DNA from: a virus
Virus record (IMG/VR): IMGVR_UViG_3300009151_000076
Coordinates: 1-62,494 of that record
Direction: 5' to 3' (one strand)
Length of the DNA: 62,494 nt
The position numbers and the translations under genes were made by a program. The notes beneath the pieces were generated by a model that was not told the origin of the DNA, did no database searches, and saw nothing but the letters and a program-made list of their open reading frames with translations. Below, in pieces: positions 48,761 through 58,838 of the stretch (its first letter is position 1; the number at the start of each line of letters is the position of its first letter).

Positions 48761-51700
48761 TATCCAAATACCGTGTCAAGTGATCCTGTAGTTGCGTTAT
48801 AGTACGTGTATGCTTGGTTAGCCCCTGTAGAGTTAGCAAAACCGACACGAGCTGCTGTATATATGTTACCGTTTGCGCCTATCCCACCAAGAGTAGTGAT
48901 GGCCCCAGAGTTGGAGTTGACTGACGCGGTCGTGTTGGTGAAGGCATAGCTTGATGCCAGATTGACTGAACCACCACCCGTTGCTGTCGACCAGTAAGCG
49001 TTGCTGCTGCCGTTTGAGGTTAATACCTGACCCGCAGTTCCGTTCGAGCCGTTGAGCTGAACCACACTGTTCGCGCCAAGTATACCGTTATGCGTGGTTG
49101 TATTGCTGAACGATATTGTATTTGTGAAGGCATACTGAGCGGCTACGTTAACTGACGCTGCACCAGGTGATGACCAATAGACGTTGCTCGTACCGTTTGA
49201 CGTTAAGTATTGACCGGCTGTGCCTGAGTTACCACCAGCAATAACTGCGGCATTTACTGTCAAGTTAGCAGTGTGTAATGCTAAGTTACTAAATGTAACA
49301 GTATTACTATATGACTGTGTTCCATTATATGTAAAGTTTGCAGTCGTATTGACAACGTTTGTTAATGCAGTGCTAAGATAAGTGTTTGTAACAAATGTAG
49401 ATAAGCCATAACCACCAAAGTATAGTGAGTTGTTTGACGTGCCGCTGAATGACGTAACAGTACTATTAGTGCTTATTGCGGCGTTGACTGTGGCACTACC
49501 AAACGTGATAGTATTACTAAATGTAGTTGTATTACTAAAAGTTTGTGAAGCATTTAAAAGTGCTATGTTTGTATTAGTATAGGCAATTGCGTTGGCATAT
49601 GCTTGTGCAGCATTACCTGAATAAGCAATTGCGTTAGCATACGCTAGTGCAGCGTTGCCAGAATACGCAATGGCATTGGCATAAGCCAGTGCTGCGTTGC
49701 CAGAATAAGCTATCGCGTTGCTGTAGGCGTTGTCGGCCTTATTACCTGCATACGTGACGGCGTTGCTGTATGCGTTGGCAGCTTTATTGTCTGCATAAGT
49801 TACTGCATTGGCATAAGCCAGTGCTGCGTTGCCAGAATAAGCTATAGCATTTGAGTAAGCATTTGATGAGCGATCGATGAGTTGCTGTGCCGTGTTACCA
49901 TTCAGTGTCGACGAATCGGTAGCAATAGTTGACCAGTAAACGTTGGCTGTGCCATTAGACGTAAGAACTTGACCGGCTGTACCTTGGCTGCCAGTAGAAT
50001 CATAGACCGATATACCAGGATTAATCTTAACATTCGCGTTAAGCGAGAGGGCAGTGTTTGTGCTAGGAAGAGGCCCATAAGTTCCTGCATTTAATACGCC
50101 GCCGTTATTTGTCGTAACAATGCTATATAGCCCAGCATCAGTGAAAACGTTGCTAGTAAAGAGAAGTATCTGGGTGCCGGTAATTGCAGTTAGATGCGTC
50201 GTTGGTGGTGTAAATCCAGAAAGCGAGTAGACTGTATTACTGGTAGTAACTCTGAAGTCTATTATCTTATATGAACCAGCGCCGCTTGTTGTTGAATAGA
50301 ACTTCAAGCCGCCAGTATTAAGTGTACCGTTCTGTGTAGCACCACCGCTACCACCCTTACCGCCGTGTGTAGGTGTAGCAGTTGGGGTTATAAATGTGCT
50401 GCTGGTGTACCACGTTGCAGGTGAACCATCCACGAACAGGTATGTCTGGCTACCAGTACCAATATAAGCTATGTGATGCCAAGTGTTTGCAGCTATGCTA
50501 AACCCACCGGCATATTCAGTGACATACGCGTAGTTTCCAATATACGCGCCATTATTAGCAATTTGGAAAACAAGACCATCTGGGCTTGGAGCTAATAGAA
50601 CTGAAGTAGGCGTAGTATTAGTTGTAGGGAAGTTAACCCAGAATTCTAAGCAGTAACTATTGCCAACGCTGGATACTGTATTAGAGAAACCAGCTGTAAG
50701 ATTAGCAGTTCCAGTGAAGGAAAATACGTTGGCCAGTGTTAACGACGTGGTATTTACAGTCAGCACATTAGTAAGATATGCGTTACTAACATATGCATTA
50801 CTTAGCGCGCCGTTAAGATATATCGAGTTATTAGACGTACCGCTAAACGATGTTACACTGCTATTTGTACTTATTATTGCATTGACGGTGGCATTACCAA
50901 ATGAGATTGTGTTACTGAAACTCTGAGTATTAGTCCAAGCATATTGTGCAGCAACGTTCGTGTTGATAAGCTGTGTGCCGCCAACATAAAAACCAGTGGT
51001 ATTGATAAGAGCATTTGATGTGTTATTACCGACAAATATTGTTGTTAAGTTGGCAGTAAGACCACCTGTTCCAGTTGTCGTCAGAGATCCACCACCCATT
51101 GTGAGAGTGGTAGGTGACAGTGTAGAGTTGACCGTGTTGTTACCCATAGATAACAGGTTATTAGCAAATGCCAGAGTGCCTGTGCCGGTTGTAGCCGCGG
51201 TGCCACCGGTTATCTTGATCTCAGAGTTAACTGTAACGTTTGCAGCAAATGTGTGTATATTTGTCCAAGCGTATGTGGCGTCTACGTTAACAACAGCCGC
51301 GGCGGGTGATGTCCAGTAAGGAGCTCCAGTGTCGCCGTTGCTCGTCAAGAAGTATCCGAGAGTGCCGTTGCTTCCTGTTAGTGCTATAGCACCATTGATA
51401 GCTAGAGTCGCATTAGTCTGTACGTTACCGGTAAATGTTGTTCCAGTCTTGAGCGCTATGTTTGTATTAGTATATGATATAGCATTTGAGTATGCATTAT
51501 CAGCTTTATTACCGGCATATGTTACGGCATTCGAGTAGGCATTTGATGAGCGGTCAATAAGTTGCTGAGCTGTATTGCCACCGAGTGTTAACGCGTCTGT
51601 GGATGCAGATGACCAGTAAACATTAGCAGCACCATTAGATGTGAGAACTTGCCCAGCAGTACCCTGGCTGTCAGTCGAGTCATAGATAGCAATTCCTGTA

Positions 51701-54700
51701 TTAATTTTAACGTTAGATGTAAGTCTTAACGCAACGTTTGCACTAGGAAGCGGACCCACGACTGTAGGGGTTACAGTACCACCATTATTTGTAACACTCA
51801 GGCTATATGGACCGGCATCCGTGAAAGTATTGCTCGTGAATAGCAATACTTGGGTTCCGGTTATAGATGTCAGGTGCGAGGTCGGGGGTGTAAATCCAGA
51901 AAGCGCGTAGACTGTATTGCCTGTAGTAATTCTAAAGTCTATTATATCAAAAGCGCCGGCACCAACAGCATATCCTGACGAGAGACTTAAAGGTGAAAGT
52001 GCTAATATACCATTCTGTGTATAGCCACCCTGTCCGCCCTTACCACCATGTGTAGGTGTCGCAGTCGGAGTAGCATAAGAGTTACTAGTATACCATGTTG
52101 CACGAACACCGTCTACATAGAAGTACGTGTAGTTGCCAGTGCCTATATAAGCATAGTGGTGCCAAGTATTAGCTGCCACATTAAATCCACCTGGGAATTC
52201 TGTCGTATAGCCACTTTCTGAGATGGTAGCACCATTGTTTGCAATAGCTATTTGTAGTGAGCTAACACCGCCAGTAGTTATATTTGTAGCACTACTATTA
52301 GTTGTGGCAAATCTAACCCAGAATTCTAAGCAGTAACTATTACCGACACTCGTGACAGTATTAGCAATAGTGACTCTAACGTTAGATGTACCGCTGAGTG
52401 AGAATACGTTAGCAAATGTCTCGGAACCAGTCTGTACATACATTGACTGGGTAAGGTACGAGTTACTAACATATGCGTTAGGATTTAAACCGTTAAGGTA
52501 CAGTGAGTTATTGGCTGTTCCAGAGAATGCCGTTGAGTTAACAACAGAGTTAACTGTTGAGTTACCAATTGTAAGACCAGATACGTCTAGAGTTACACTC
52601 GCAGTAGTATTTGATATAAACACACCATTATTAGATATGTCTGTATTAACAGTAGTATTACCAATCGAGAGGTTACCAACGGTTACTGCAATCGAGTCTG
52701 CTGAAAGATCAGCAGCCGTAGACATAGATGTCCAGTACGCGCCACCAGTACTATTTGATGTTAGAACCTGCGCGCTAGTACCGATGGATCCATTAGCAAT
52801 AATATTTCTAATATAAGCATTAGACCATATTCTGGTTGCAGCACCAAGATTTAAACTATTCGTACTAGGCGTGATATTGACGTTAGACTGCCAAGAAGTT
52901 GTTGGATCATCAAACACAAGGTTAGCCGATGTGCCAGCCACGATACCGGCGCCATCTGTCAACATACTATTGGCTGCACTATTTGCAAAGATGATGTTAA
53001 GATCGTTTGTAGTTATCACTGTCGAGTTGACAAACGTAGTAGTTCCGGCAAGGATAAGATTACCAGTAACTGTCAGGTTTTTATCGATAGTAACGTTGCC
53101 AGTAAACTTAGTAGATGTCGTATTAAATGCCGTGCTGTTAATTGTCGTATTAACAGTAGAGTTACCAATCTTAAGCTCGGAGCCGGTGAAAGAACCACTA
53201 TTGACATAGAAACCATTTGTATTAGCAGAAATGTATACAGTTCCGTTACCTGCATAGAATCCACTGTCATTTGCAGTAAAGCCGCCGCCTTGGTCTGAAG
53301 GATTAACAGCTGTGATATATGGGCTGTTGGCACCGATAGAGAAGTTCATATAGTTAGAGCTATTACCTAACTGTATAAATGAGGTGTTAACACTGAATAT
53401 ATTAGAGCCTAAAGCAAAAGAACTACCTTGCGGGAAGTATGCAGTTCCTCCACCACCACCGTTACCCATGTGGTCATTAAATCCAAGACCAAAGAATGGT
53501 CCGACACCGGTGGATCCACCTGGATTTTGAGCAATGAATATATCAAGGGCGGTCGTGCCGTTTGTTATATAAACTGATTGGTTATTAACAGTGACATTTG
53601 TTGTACTTGCTAGGCCACCAACAGTTATGTCATTATTAACAATACTATGGTTGGCGTAGAGGTTATTAGTCTTTACGTTAGATGCCGTAATAGGTGGAGA
53701 CGCGCCGTTGATATAGAAGCCAGTAGTATTAGCTACCACATTAGATGTAGTATTACCAGCATAGAATCCTAACTCATTTGCAGTAAAACCACCTCCAGCA
53801 GAATCTGGGATTACAAACTTAATAGATGGGTTATTATTAACAGACAAGTTCATATAGTTGGTAGTATTACCTAACTGCATGAATGATGTATTAACTATGA
53901 ATACATTCCAGCTTACGCCAAAGCCACCACCCTGTGGGAAGTATGCCGTAGATCCTCCTGGGCCTTGACCTACACGGTTATCAAATCCAATAGTAAATAG
54001 AGGTCCCGCGTTTGTGTCAGGAAGCATCATGAAGCTATACTCATGGGAGCTACCATTTGACATGCGGAATATAGAAGAGTTAACAACTGTATTGACAGTA
54101 TTACCTATAGACAAACTACTTAAATTTAATGTAGTAGATGTTAGAGTATTACTGATAAAGATACCAGTATTAGATATATCGGTGTTATTAGTAGTATTAC
54201 CAATTGATAGATTACCAACACTGATAGTCATGGCGTCAGCTGCTAGGTTACCTACACCTGTTCCCCAGTATACTCCGCCAGTTGAGTTAGTAGTTAGTAT
54301 CTGACCGTTTGTTCCAGCTGCACCGTTAGCAATAAGCTTGCTAACAGATACATTTGTAGTAGCTAGACTATTACTATTAATTGTCGTGTTGACAGTTGAG
54401 TTACCTATAGCAATTGTAGATAAATTTACTGTCGTTGTTGACGTAGAGTTACTAATGAAGATACCAACATTAGACATGTCAGTGTTAACTGTAGAATTAC
54501 CTATCGATAGGTTACCAACACTGATAGTCATAGCAGATGCGGCTAAGTTACCAACACCGGTTGACCAGTATACTCCACCGGTCGAGTTGGTAGTTAGTAT
54601 CTGACCGTTTGTTCCGAGTGATCCGTTTGCAACCAGAGTATTTGCAACTATATTAGCGTTGAATACGACATTACCGGTAAATGTAGTGCCTGCCTTGAGG

Positions 54701-57360
54701 GCATAGCTTGCAATATCTACAGCAGGTGACCAGTATGGAGAACCAGTTGAGCCATTTGATGTCAGTATTTGACCAGCAGTACCATTGCTACCATTTGCAT
54801 TTAATGGAATACCAGATATTGTAACTCTCGAATTATTAGCAACAAACTTGGTGCCGACAGAATGAGTGGCTGCGTTTACTGAGCCACTAGTGAAAACACC
54901 AGCAGTATTTGCAGAAGTATAGTTACTAATAGTAAATGGAGATAGTGATGAATATGATGGTGTACCCGATGCAGTTATAGTAATCGGAGTATAGTTAGAA
55001 TTAGTATCTGTGAGATATGTATCGGCTGTAGTTTGTAAGAGAAGTAACTCAGTATAAGCGATCGTACTTAATGGTAATATCGATGGAGTAAAGTTACTTG
55101 TATAAACAGGAACAGACCATGTATATCTGATATTAGAGATATAACCATTAAAATATGTTGAGTTCATTGAACCGGCAATGAACGTAGTATCTGAGAAAGT
55201 ATAGTTAGTTGAAGTAGTGGCGACCGATGTACCATTAATATACAGCGTTAATGTGCCAGAATTTCTAACCAGCGCTACGTGATAAAAGTTATTAATAGCC
55301 GGAGGATTATAATAGGTGATAATATCACCAGCATTGTTTCTTACACCCCATCTAGCATTATTAACATATAACCAGAATCCAGTATTAGTTCCATCGCCAT
55401 TCATTAATGAGATAACGCCAGGAGTATCACCACTACCGGCAAGGCTGCTAGCTCTAATCCATGCTTCCATGGTAAAGTCGCCGATACCCGCTGCTCCGGT
55501 ACTAGTTCCAGGAGAGTGTGTTACTGTACCAGTGATGTAAGAGTTCGAACCGTTAAAGGCTATACTTCCACCAGCTGATATGCTTATATTAAGACCGGCC
55601 GTATTAAACGAGGTCGTATAGCCAGCTCCAGTAGCAGACATGCCCGAAGTATTAGTTGTAGAATTAACAGTCGAGTTACCGGTATTAAGGCCAGATAAGT
55701 TTAATGTCGTACTAGATGAAGAATTCTGAATGAATACTCCATTATTTGATACGTCAGTATTAGCTATAGTATTACCAATCGATAAATTACCAGCGCTGAT
55801 AGTTATGGCATCTACTAAGAGATTGGCTGAACCTGTTCCCCAGTACACACCACCGGTCGAGTTGGTAGTTAGTACCTGACCATTAGTTCCAAGAGCACCG
55901 TTAGCAATAACAGTTTTAACTGTGACATTAGTAGTTTTTATACTATTGCTATTTGCCGTAGTATTAACAGTCGAGTTACCTATTGCGAATGTGGCTATAT
56001 TCAGTGTCACAGTAGATGTTGTATTACTGATGAATACACCGGTATTAGATATGTCGGTATTGACAGTCGAGTTACCAATAGATAGATTACCGACACTAAT
56101 AGCTATAGCTTCTGCAGATAGGTTGCCCACACCCGCAGACCAATATACTCCGCCGGTTGAGTTAGTTGTCAGTACCTGACCATTAGTTCCAAGATAGCCA
56201 TTTGCTACTATAGTGTTAGCAACTATATTGGCATTAAATGTGACATCACCGGAGAAAGTTGCTCCCGTCTTAAGAGCAATACTTGTATTAGTGTAAGCTA
56301 TAGCATTTGTGTAAGCAGTAGAAGCTTTACCATCTGCATAAGTTGCTGCATTGCTATAAGCAGTTGCCGCTTTAGTATCTGAATATGTTCTTAGTGTCGA
56401 GGCACTATTTCCATTAAGATAACTGGCGTTATTGGCAGTACCACTAAATGTTGTAGAGTTGATCGTTACATTTACGGTCGTATTACCTAGTGCGAAGGTA
56501 GATAGATTTAATGTAGTCGACGTTGTACTATTACTGATGAATATGCCAGTATTAGACATGTCAGTATTATTAGTAGAATTACCTACCGAGATATTTCCAC
56601 TCGTGACAAAGATAGACTGTGCAGATAGATTACCTGTATTAATAGAGGCGGTTATACTTGTCCAATATACGTTACCGTTACCATTTGATGTTAGGAACTG
56701 ACCAGCAAGTCCAGAGTTTCCACCGGCTATGATTGCGCCATTGGCTACTATGTTAGCAGTGTGTGTTACTGTACCAGTAAAGGTCGTGCCAGTCTTGAGT
56801 GCGATGTTTGTATTAGTATAAGAGATCGCATTGCTATAAGCATTGTCGGCTTTATTGCCAGCATATGTTACCGCGTTACTATAAGCATCAGCCGCCTTGT
56901 TGTCGGCATATGTTGTGGCATTCGAGTACGCCTGAGCAGCATTTCCTGAATAAGCAATTGCATTACTGTAGGCATTTGCAGCAGAAAGGTCAGCATAAGA
57001 GATAGCATTACTGTAAGCATTGGCCGCTTTGTTATTTGCATATGCTAGTATTGTAGATACGCTATTTCCACCCAGATAGCTACTGTTATTTGATGTTCCA
57101 CTAAATGTTGTTGAGTTAATAGATACATTGACAGAAGTATTGCCGACTGTTATTACTGAGCTATTGACAAATACGTTGGCATTAAAAGTAGCCGTGCCGC
57201 TGAACGATGATACATTGATCGTGGCGTTATTAATCGTGGCGTTAGAGATTGTCGAAGACTTGGATACGATCTTCCATATATACTGATCGGCGAACCACTG
57301 GTAAGTGTATCCATTGGTCGTATATAGTTCACCGTTAGCGGTAGGGGTTGGAAATGACAT
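48760..57360 (-). CDS. Giant 2866-residue tail fibre protein
   Basis: Largest gene in the window. The N-terminus FPTPTANGELYTTNGYTYQW is an attachment-type domain. Long alpha-helical stretches of AYSNAITYADNKA-type 11-residue repeats flank beta shafts of GNSTVN units. Three LamG-like lectin domains are visible, near residues 590-800, 1640-1870 and 2200-2430; the last two are close duplicates. Recurrent linkers read NGQxLTTNSTGGVYW. The chain ends SLDTVFG. Such length implies a very long side fibre or a multi-domain receptor spanner. AGG precedes the start; the stop overlaps the next gene by one base. Confidence 0.85.
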   Translation of the reverse strand: MSFPTPTANGELYTTNGYTYQWFADQYIWKIVSKSSTISNATINNATINVSSFSGTATFNANVFVNSSVITVGNTSVNVSINSTTFSGTSNNSSYLGGNSVSTILAYANNKAANAYSNAISYADLSAANAYSNAIAYSGNAAQAYSNATTYADNKAADAYSNAVTYAGNKADNAYSNAISYTNTNIALKTGTTFTGTVTHTANIVANGAIIAGGNSGLAGQFLTSNGNGNVYWTSITASINTGNLSAQSIFVTSGNISVGNSTNNTDMSNTGIFISNSTTSTTLNLSTFALGNTTVNVTINSTTFSGTANNASYLNGNSASTLRTYSDTKAATAYSNAATYADGKASTAYTNAIAYTNTSIALKTGATFSGDVTFNANIVANTIVANGYLGTNGQVLTTNSTGGVYWSAGVGNLSAEAIAISVGNLSIGNSTVNTDISNTGVFISNTTSTVTLNIATFAIGNSTVNTTANSNSIKTTNVTVKTVIANGALGTNGQVLTTNSTGGVYWGTGSANLLVDAITISAGNLSIGNTIANTDVSNNGVFIQNSSSSTTLNLSGLNTGNSTVNSTTNTSGMSATGAGYTTSFNTAGLNISISAGGSIAFNGSNSYITGTVTHSPGTSTGAAGIGDFTMEAWIRASSLAGSGDTPGVISLMNGDGTNTGFWLYVNNARWGVRNNAGDIITYYNPPAINNFYHVALVRNSGTLTLYINGTSVATTSTNYTFSDTTFIAGSMNSTYFNGYISNIRYTWSVPVYTSNFTPSILPLSTIAYTELLLLQTTADTYLTDTNSNYTPITITASGTPSYSSLSPFTISNYTSANTAGVFTSGSVNAATHSVGTKFVANNSRVTISGIPLNANGSNGTAGQILTSNGSTGSPYWSPAVDIASYALKAGTTFTGNVVFNANIVANTLVANGSLGTNGQILTTNSTGGVYWSTGVGNLAASAMTISVGNLSIGNSTVNTDMSNVGIFISNSTSTTTVNLSTIAIGNSTVNTTINSNSLATTNVSVSKLIANGAAGTNGQILTTNSTGGVYWGTGVGNLAADAMTISVGNLSIGNTTNNTDISNTGIFISNTLTSTTLNLSSLSIGNTVNTVVNSSIFRMSNGSSHEYSFMMLPDTNAGPLFTIGFDNRVGQGPGGSTAYFPQGGGFGVSWNVFIVNTSFMQLGNTTNYMNLSVNNNPSIKFVIPDSAGGGFTANELGFYAGNTTSNVVANTTGFYINGASPPITASNVKTNNLYANHSIVNNDITVGGLASTTNVTVNNQSVYITNGTTALDIFIAQNPGGSTGVGPFFGLGFNDHMGNGGGGGTAYFPQGSSFALGSNIFSVNTSFIQLGNSSNYMNFSIGANSPYITAVNPSDQGGGFTANDSGFYAGNGTVYISANTNGFYVNSGSFTGSELKIGNSTVNTTINSTAFNTTSTKFTGNVTIDKNLTVTGNLILAGTTTFVNSTVITTNDLNIIFANSAANSMLTDGAGIVAGTSANLVFDDPTTSWQSNVNITPSTNSLNLGAATRIWSNAYIRNIIANGSIGTSAQVLTSNSTGGAYWTSMSTAADLSADSIAVTVGNLSIGNTTVNTDISNNGVFISNTTASVTLDVSGLTIGNSTVNSVVNSTAFSGTANNSLYLNGLNPNAYVSNSYLTQSMYVQTGSETFANVFSLSGTSNVRVTIANTVTSVGNSYCLEFWVRFATTNSSATNITTGGVSSLQIAIANNGATISESGYTTEFPGGFNVAANTWHHYAYIGTGNYTYFYVDGVRATWYTSNSYATPTATPTHGGKGGQGGYTQNGILALSPLSLSSGYAVGAGAFDIIDFRITTGNTVYALSGFTPPTSHLTSITGTQVLLFTSNTFTDAGPYSLSVTNNGGTVTPTVVGPLPSANVALRLTSNVKINTGIAIYDSTDSQGTAGQVLTSNGAANVYWSSASTDALTLGGNTAQQLIDRSSNAYSNAVTYAGNKADNAYSNAISYTNTNIALKTGTTFTGNVQTNATLAINGAIALTGSNGTLGYFLTSNGDTGAPYWTSPAAAVVNVDATYAWTNIHTFAANVTVNSEIKITGGTAATTGTGTLAFANNLLSMGNNTVNSTLSPTTLTMGGGSLTTTGTGGLTANLTTIFVGNNTSNALINTTGFYVGGTQLINTNVAAQYAWTNTQSFSNTISFGNATVNAIISTNSSVTSFSGTSNNSIYLNGALSNAYVSNAYLTNVLTVNTTSLTLANVFSFTGTANLTAGFSNTVSSVGNSYCLEFWVNFPTTNTTPTSVLLAPSPDGLVFQIANNGAYIGNYAYVTEYAGGFSIAANTWHHIAYIGTGSQTYLFVDGSPATWYTSSTFITPTATPTHGGKGGSGGATQNGTLNTGGLKFYSTTSGAGSYKIIDFRVTTSNTVYSLSGFTPPTTHLTAITGTQILLFTSNVFTDAGLYSIVTTNNGGVLNAGTYGPLPSTNTALSLNANVKINPGISVYDSTGSQGTAGQVLTSNGTANVYWSTIATDSSTLNGNTAQQLIDRSSNAYSNAIAYSGNAALAYANAVTYADNKAANAYSNAVTYAGNKADNAYSNAIAYSGNAALAYANAIAYSGNAALAYANAIAYSGNAAQAYANAIAYTNTNIALLNASQTFSNTTTFSNTITFGSATVNAAISTNSTVTSFSGTSNNSLYFGGYGLSTFVTNTYLSTALTNVVNTTANFTYNGTQSYSNTVTFSNLALHTANLTVNAAVIAGGNSGTAGQYLTSNGTSNVYWSSPGAASVNVAAQYAFTNTISFSNTTTHNGILGANSVVQLNGSNGTAGQVLTSNGSSNAYWSTATGGGSVNLASSYAFTNTTASVNSNSGAITTLGGIGANGNIYTAARVGFANSTGANQAYTYYNATTGSLDTVFG
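49860..50870 (-). repeat. LamG module, second copy inside the giant fibre gene
   Basis: Encodes VGNSYCLEFWVNFPTTN to the linker NTAQQLIDRSSNAYSNA. It aligns over its whole length with the module at about 51540-52510 (VGNSYCLEFWVRFATTN), including the shared HHxAYIGTG, PTATPTHGGKGG, GFTPPT and LLFTSN stretches. Edges are approximate. Confidence 0.8.
51540..52510 (-). repeat. LamG module, first copy inside the giant fibre gene
   Basis: Partner of the module at about 49860-50870. Proteins agree closely in the core and differ in the loops (GGVSSLQIAI against APSPDGLVFQI), as expected for a duplicated lectin domain under diversifying selection. Edges are approximate. Confidence 0.8.
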
Positions 57361-57371
57361 CTATATGTACC

Positions 57372-58562
57372 TCACGCCGGTGGAAGAAAGTCGAACCAGT
57401 AACTATTAGTACCGTCATACACCCACATGTAAGGCTTACTGTCTGATACTAGGTACCAGATATCGCCATAGTTAGAGGTAGATGGTGCTGTGTTACTGGC
57501 GGTAAAGACAGTGGCCCAGGATGACGCTGTGCCATTCGAAGTTAGTTTTTGTCCGGCAGATCCATAAGAACCATTAATACTTATACCAGTATTAGTTACT
57601 ACAGTGTTTACTGTAGAGTTGCCAACGGAGACGTGTCCATTACTGACCTCTACATTCTCTACTGTTAAGTTAGTTGGAGTGACAGACGACGTCCAATATA
57701 TAGATGTTCCATTGGACGTAAGATAATTTCCATTACCACCAGCTGAACCATTAGCTATGATCATAGTTGAGTTAATAACTATGTTTGATGTCGAATTACC
57801 TATCTTAATAGAGTTATTTGATATTACTACATTGACTAGCGAGTTACCTACAGCTAGTCTTCCACCAGTTATACTTATAGAGTTTACTGATAAGTCTGAT
57901 GGTGTTACGGCTGATGCCCAATAAACACCAGATCCATTTGATGATAAGAAAGTTCCAGACCCACCAAAGTCACCATTAGCATACAAGCCAATGTTATTTG
58001 CTATTCTTATAGCTGTTGTATTGACATATAGTGTATTAGCTACATTAAGTGTATTAGAGATAGTAGCATCGACAGAGCTAGTTACTTGTGAAGATAGTGC
58101 AAACGCCTCATAAGCCGCTGTATTGCTTATAAAAGTATTTTGTACGTAGTTGTTTGTTGTGACATAGTCACCATTAACTGCGATCGCAGTACTGGTCATA
58201 ACACTGTTGACTGTACTATTACCGATCTGTAAGATCGATCCAAAGATCGCTACGTTACCTGGCTTGATTAATGTGTTAGCAGTGGAATTAGCTATGTAGA
58301 TGGAGCTTGAGTTTACTGTAGCGTTGACAGTACTGTTACCGAGGAATATAGTATTGCCGACTGTTAGGCTGGTGAGATTTGATCCAACCTCGAAGGCTGC
58401 AGATCCATTTGATGAGAATAATTTATTATCTGTTAGATTAAGCGCCAACTCACCGGTACTGATATACTGAGTATTAGCAGAATTTGTCGTGTTGGGGACT
58501 CTTCCCGACACGGCTGTTCTTCTGATAATAATATTCAGTTTACTAGATGGCGGTGGCGACAT
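57372..58562 (-). CDS. Tail fibre / tropism-type protein
   Basis: 396 residues. N-terminus IIIRRTAVSGRVPNTTNSANTQYISTGELALN (cited in part as RVPNTTNSANTQYISTGE) followed by LTDNKLFSSNG is the classic phage tail-fibre N-terminal domain that attaches to the tail. GNSTVNxxxxSSxIxI shaft units follow, and the C-terminus (YGDIWYLVSDSKPYMWVYDG ... FDFLPPA) is a small Trp/Tyr-rich cap. AGGA precedes the start. Shaft units are shared with the other fibres. Confidence 0.82.
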   Translation of the reverse strand: MSPPPSSKLNIIIRRTAVSGRVPNTTNSANTQYISTGELALNLTDNKLFSSNGSAAFEVGSNLTSLTVGNTIFLGNSTVNATVNSSSIYIANSTANTLIKPGNVAIFGSILQIGNSTVNSVMTSTAIAVNGDYVTTNNYVQNTFISNTAAYEAFALSSQVTSSVDATISNTLNVANTLYVNTTAIRIANNIGLYANGDFGGSGTFLSSNGSGVYWASAVTPSDLSVNSISITGGRLAVGNSLVNVVISNNSIKIGNSTSNIVINSTMIIANGSAGGNGNYLTSNGTSIYWTSSVTPTNLTVENVEVSNGHVSVGNSTVNTVVTNTGISINGSYGSAGQKLTSNGTASSWATVFTASNTAPSTSNYGDIWYLVSDSKPYMWVYDGTNSYWFDFLPPA

Positions 58563-58595
58563 ATGTCATTCCTATCAACCGGTATATACCGAGGA

Positions 58596-58811
58596 TTAAA
58601 AGTCTTCTTTTGTAGGTTTTGAAGCCCTCTTATTTAAAGAGGCTTCTAGCTTATTTATCTGCTGCTTTAGGTCCTCATTGTCGGCCGCCAGGGCTGCTGT
58701 GGCTTTCTTAGCTAGGTCGAGTTGAACTTGATATATGATCTCGTTCTTTGTCATTAACTCGACTCTAGCCGAAAGTTTTTCAATATAAAGGTTTACAAAT
58801 TCTGAATCCAT
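58596..58811 (-). CDS. Small coiled-coil protein
   Basis: 71 residues, one long amphipathic helix: MDSEFVNLYIEKLSARVELMTKNEI then heptads through LKQQINKLEASLNK. Similar small coiled-coil proteins accompany fibre genes in marine T4-like phages and may trimerise to connect fibre to baseplate; that is inference. AGGA ten bases before the start. It is bounded by a CGGTATATACCG palindrome at 58580-58591. Confidence 0.6.
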   Translation of the reverse strand: MDSEFVNLYIEKLSARVELMTKNEIIYQVQLDLAKKATAALAADNEDLKQQINKLEASLNKRASKPTKEDF

Positions 58812-58838
58812 GATATAATAGTCCTATCACTGTTGAAA

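Noticed and set aside
58580-58591. CGGTATATACCG palindrome as terminator
   Set aside because: Only 12 bases, low stability, no T-run; likely incidental.
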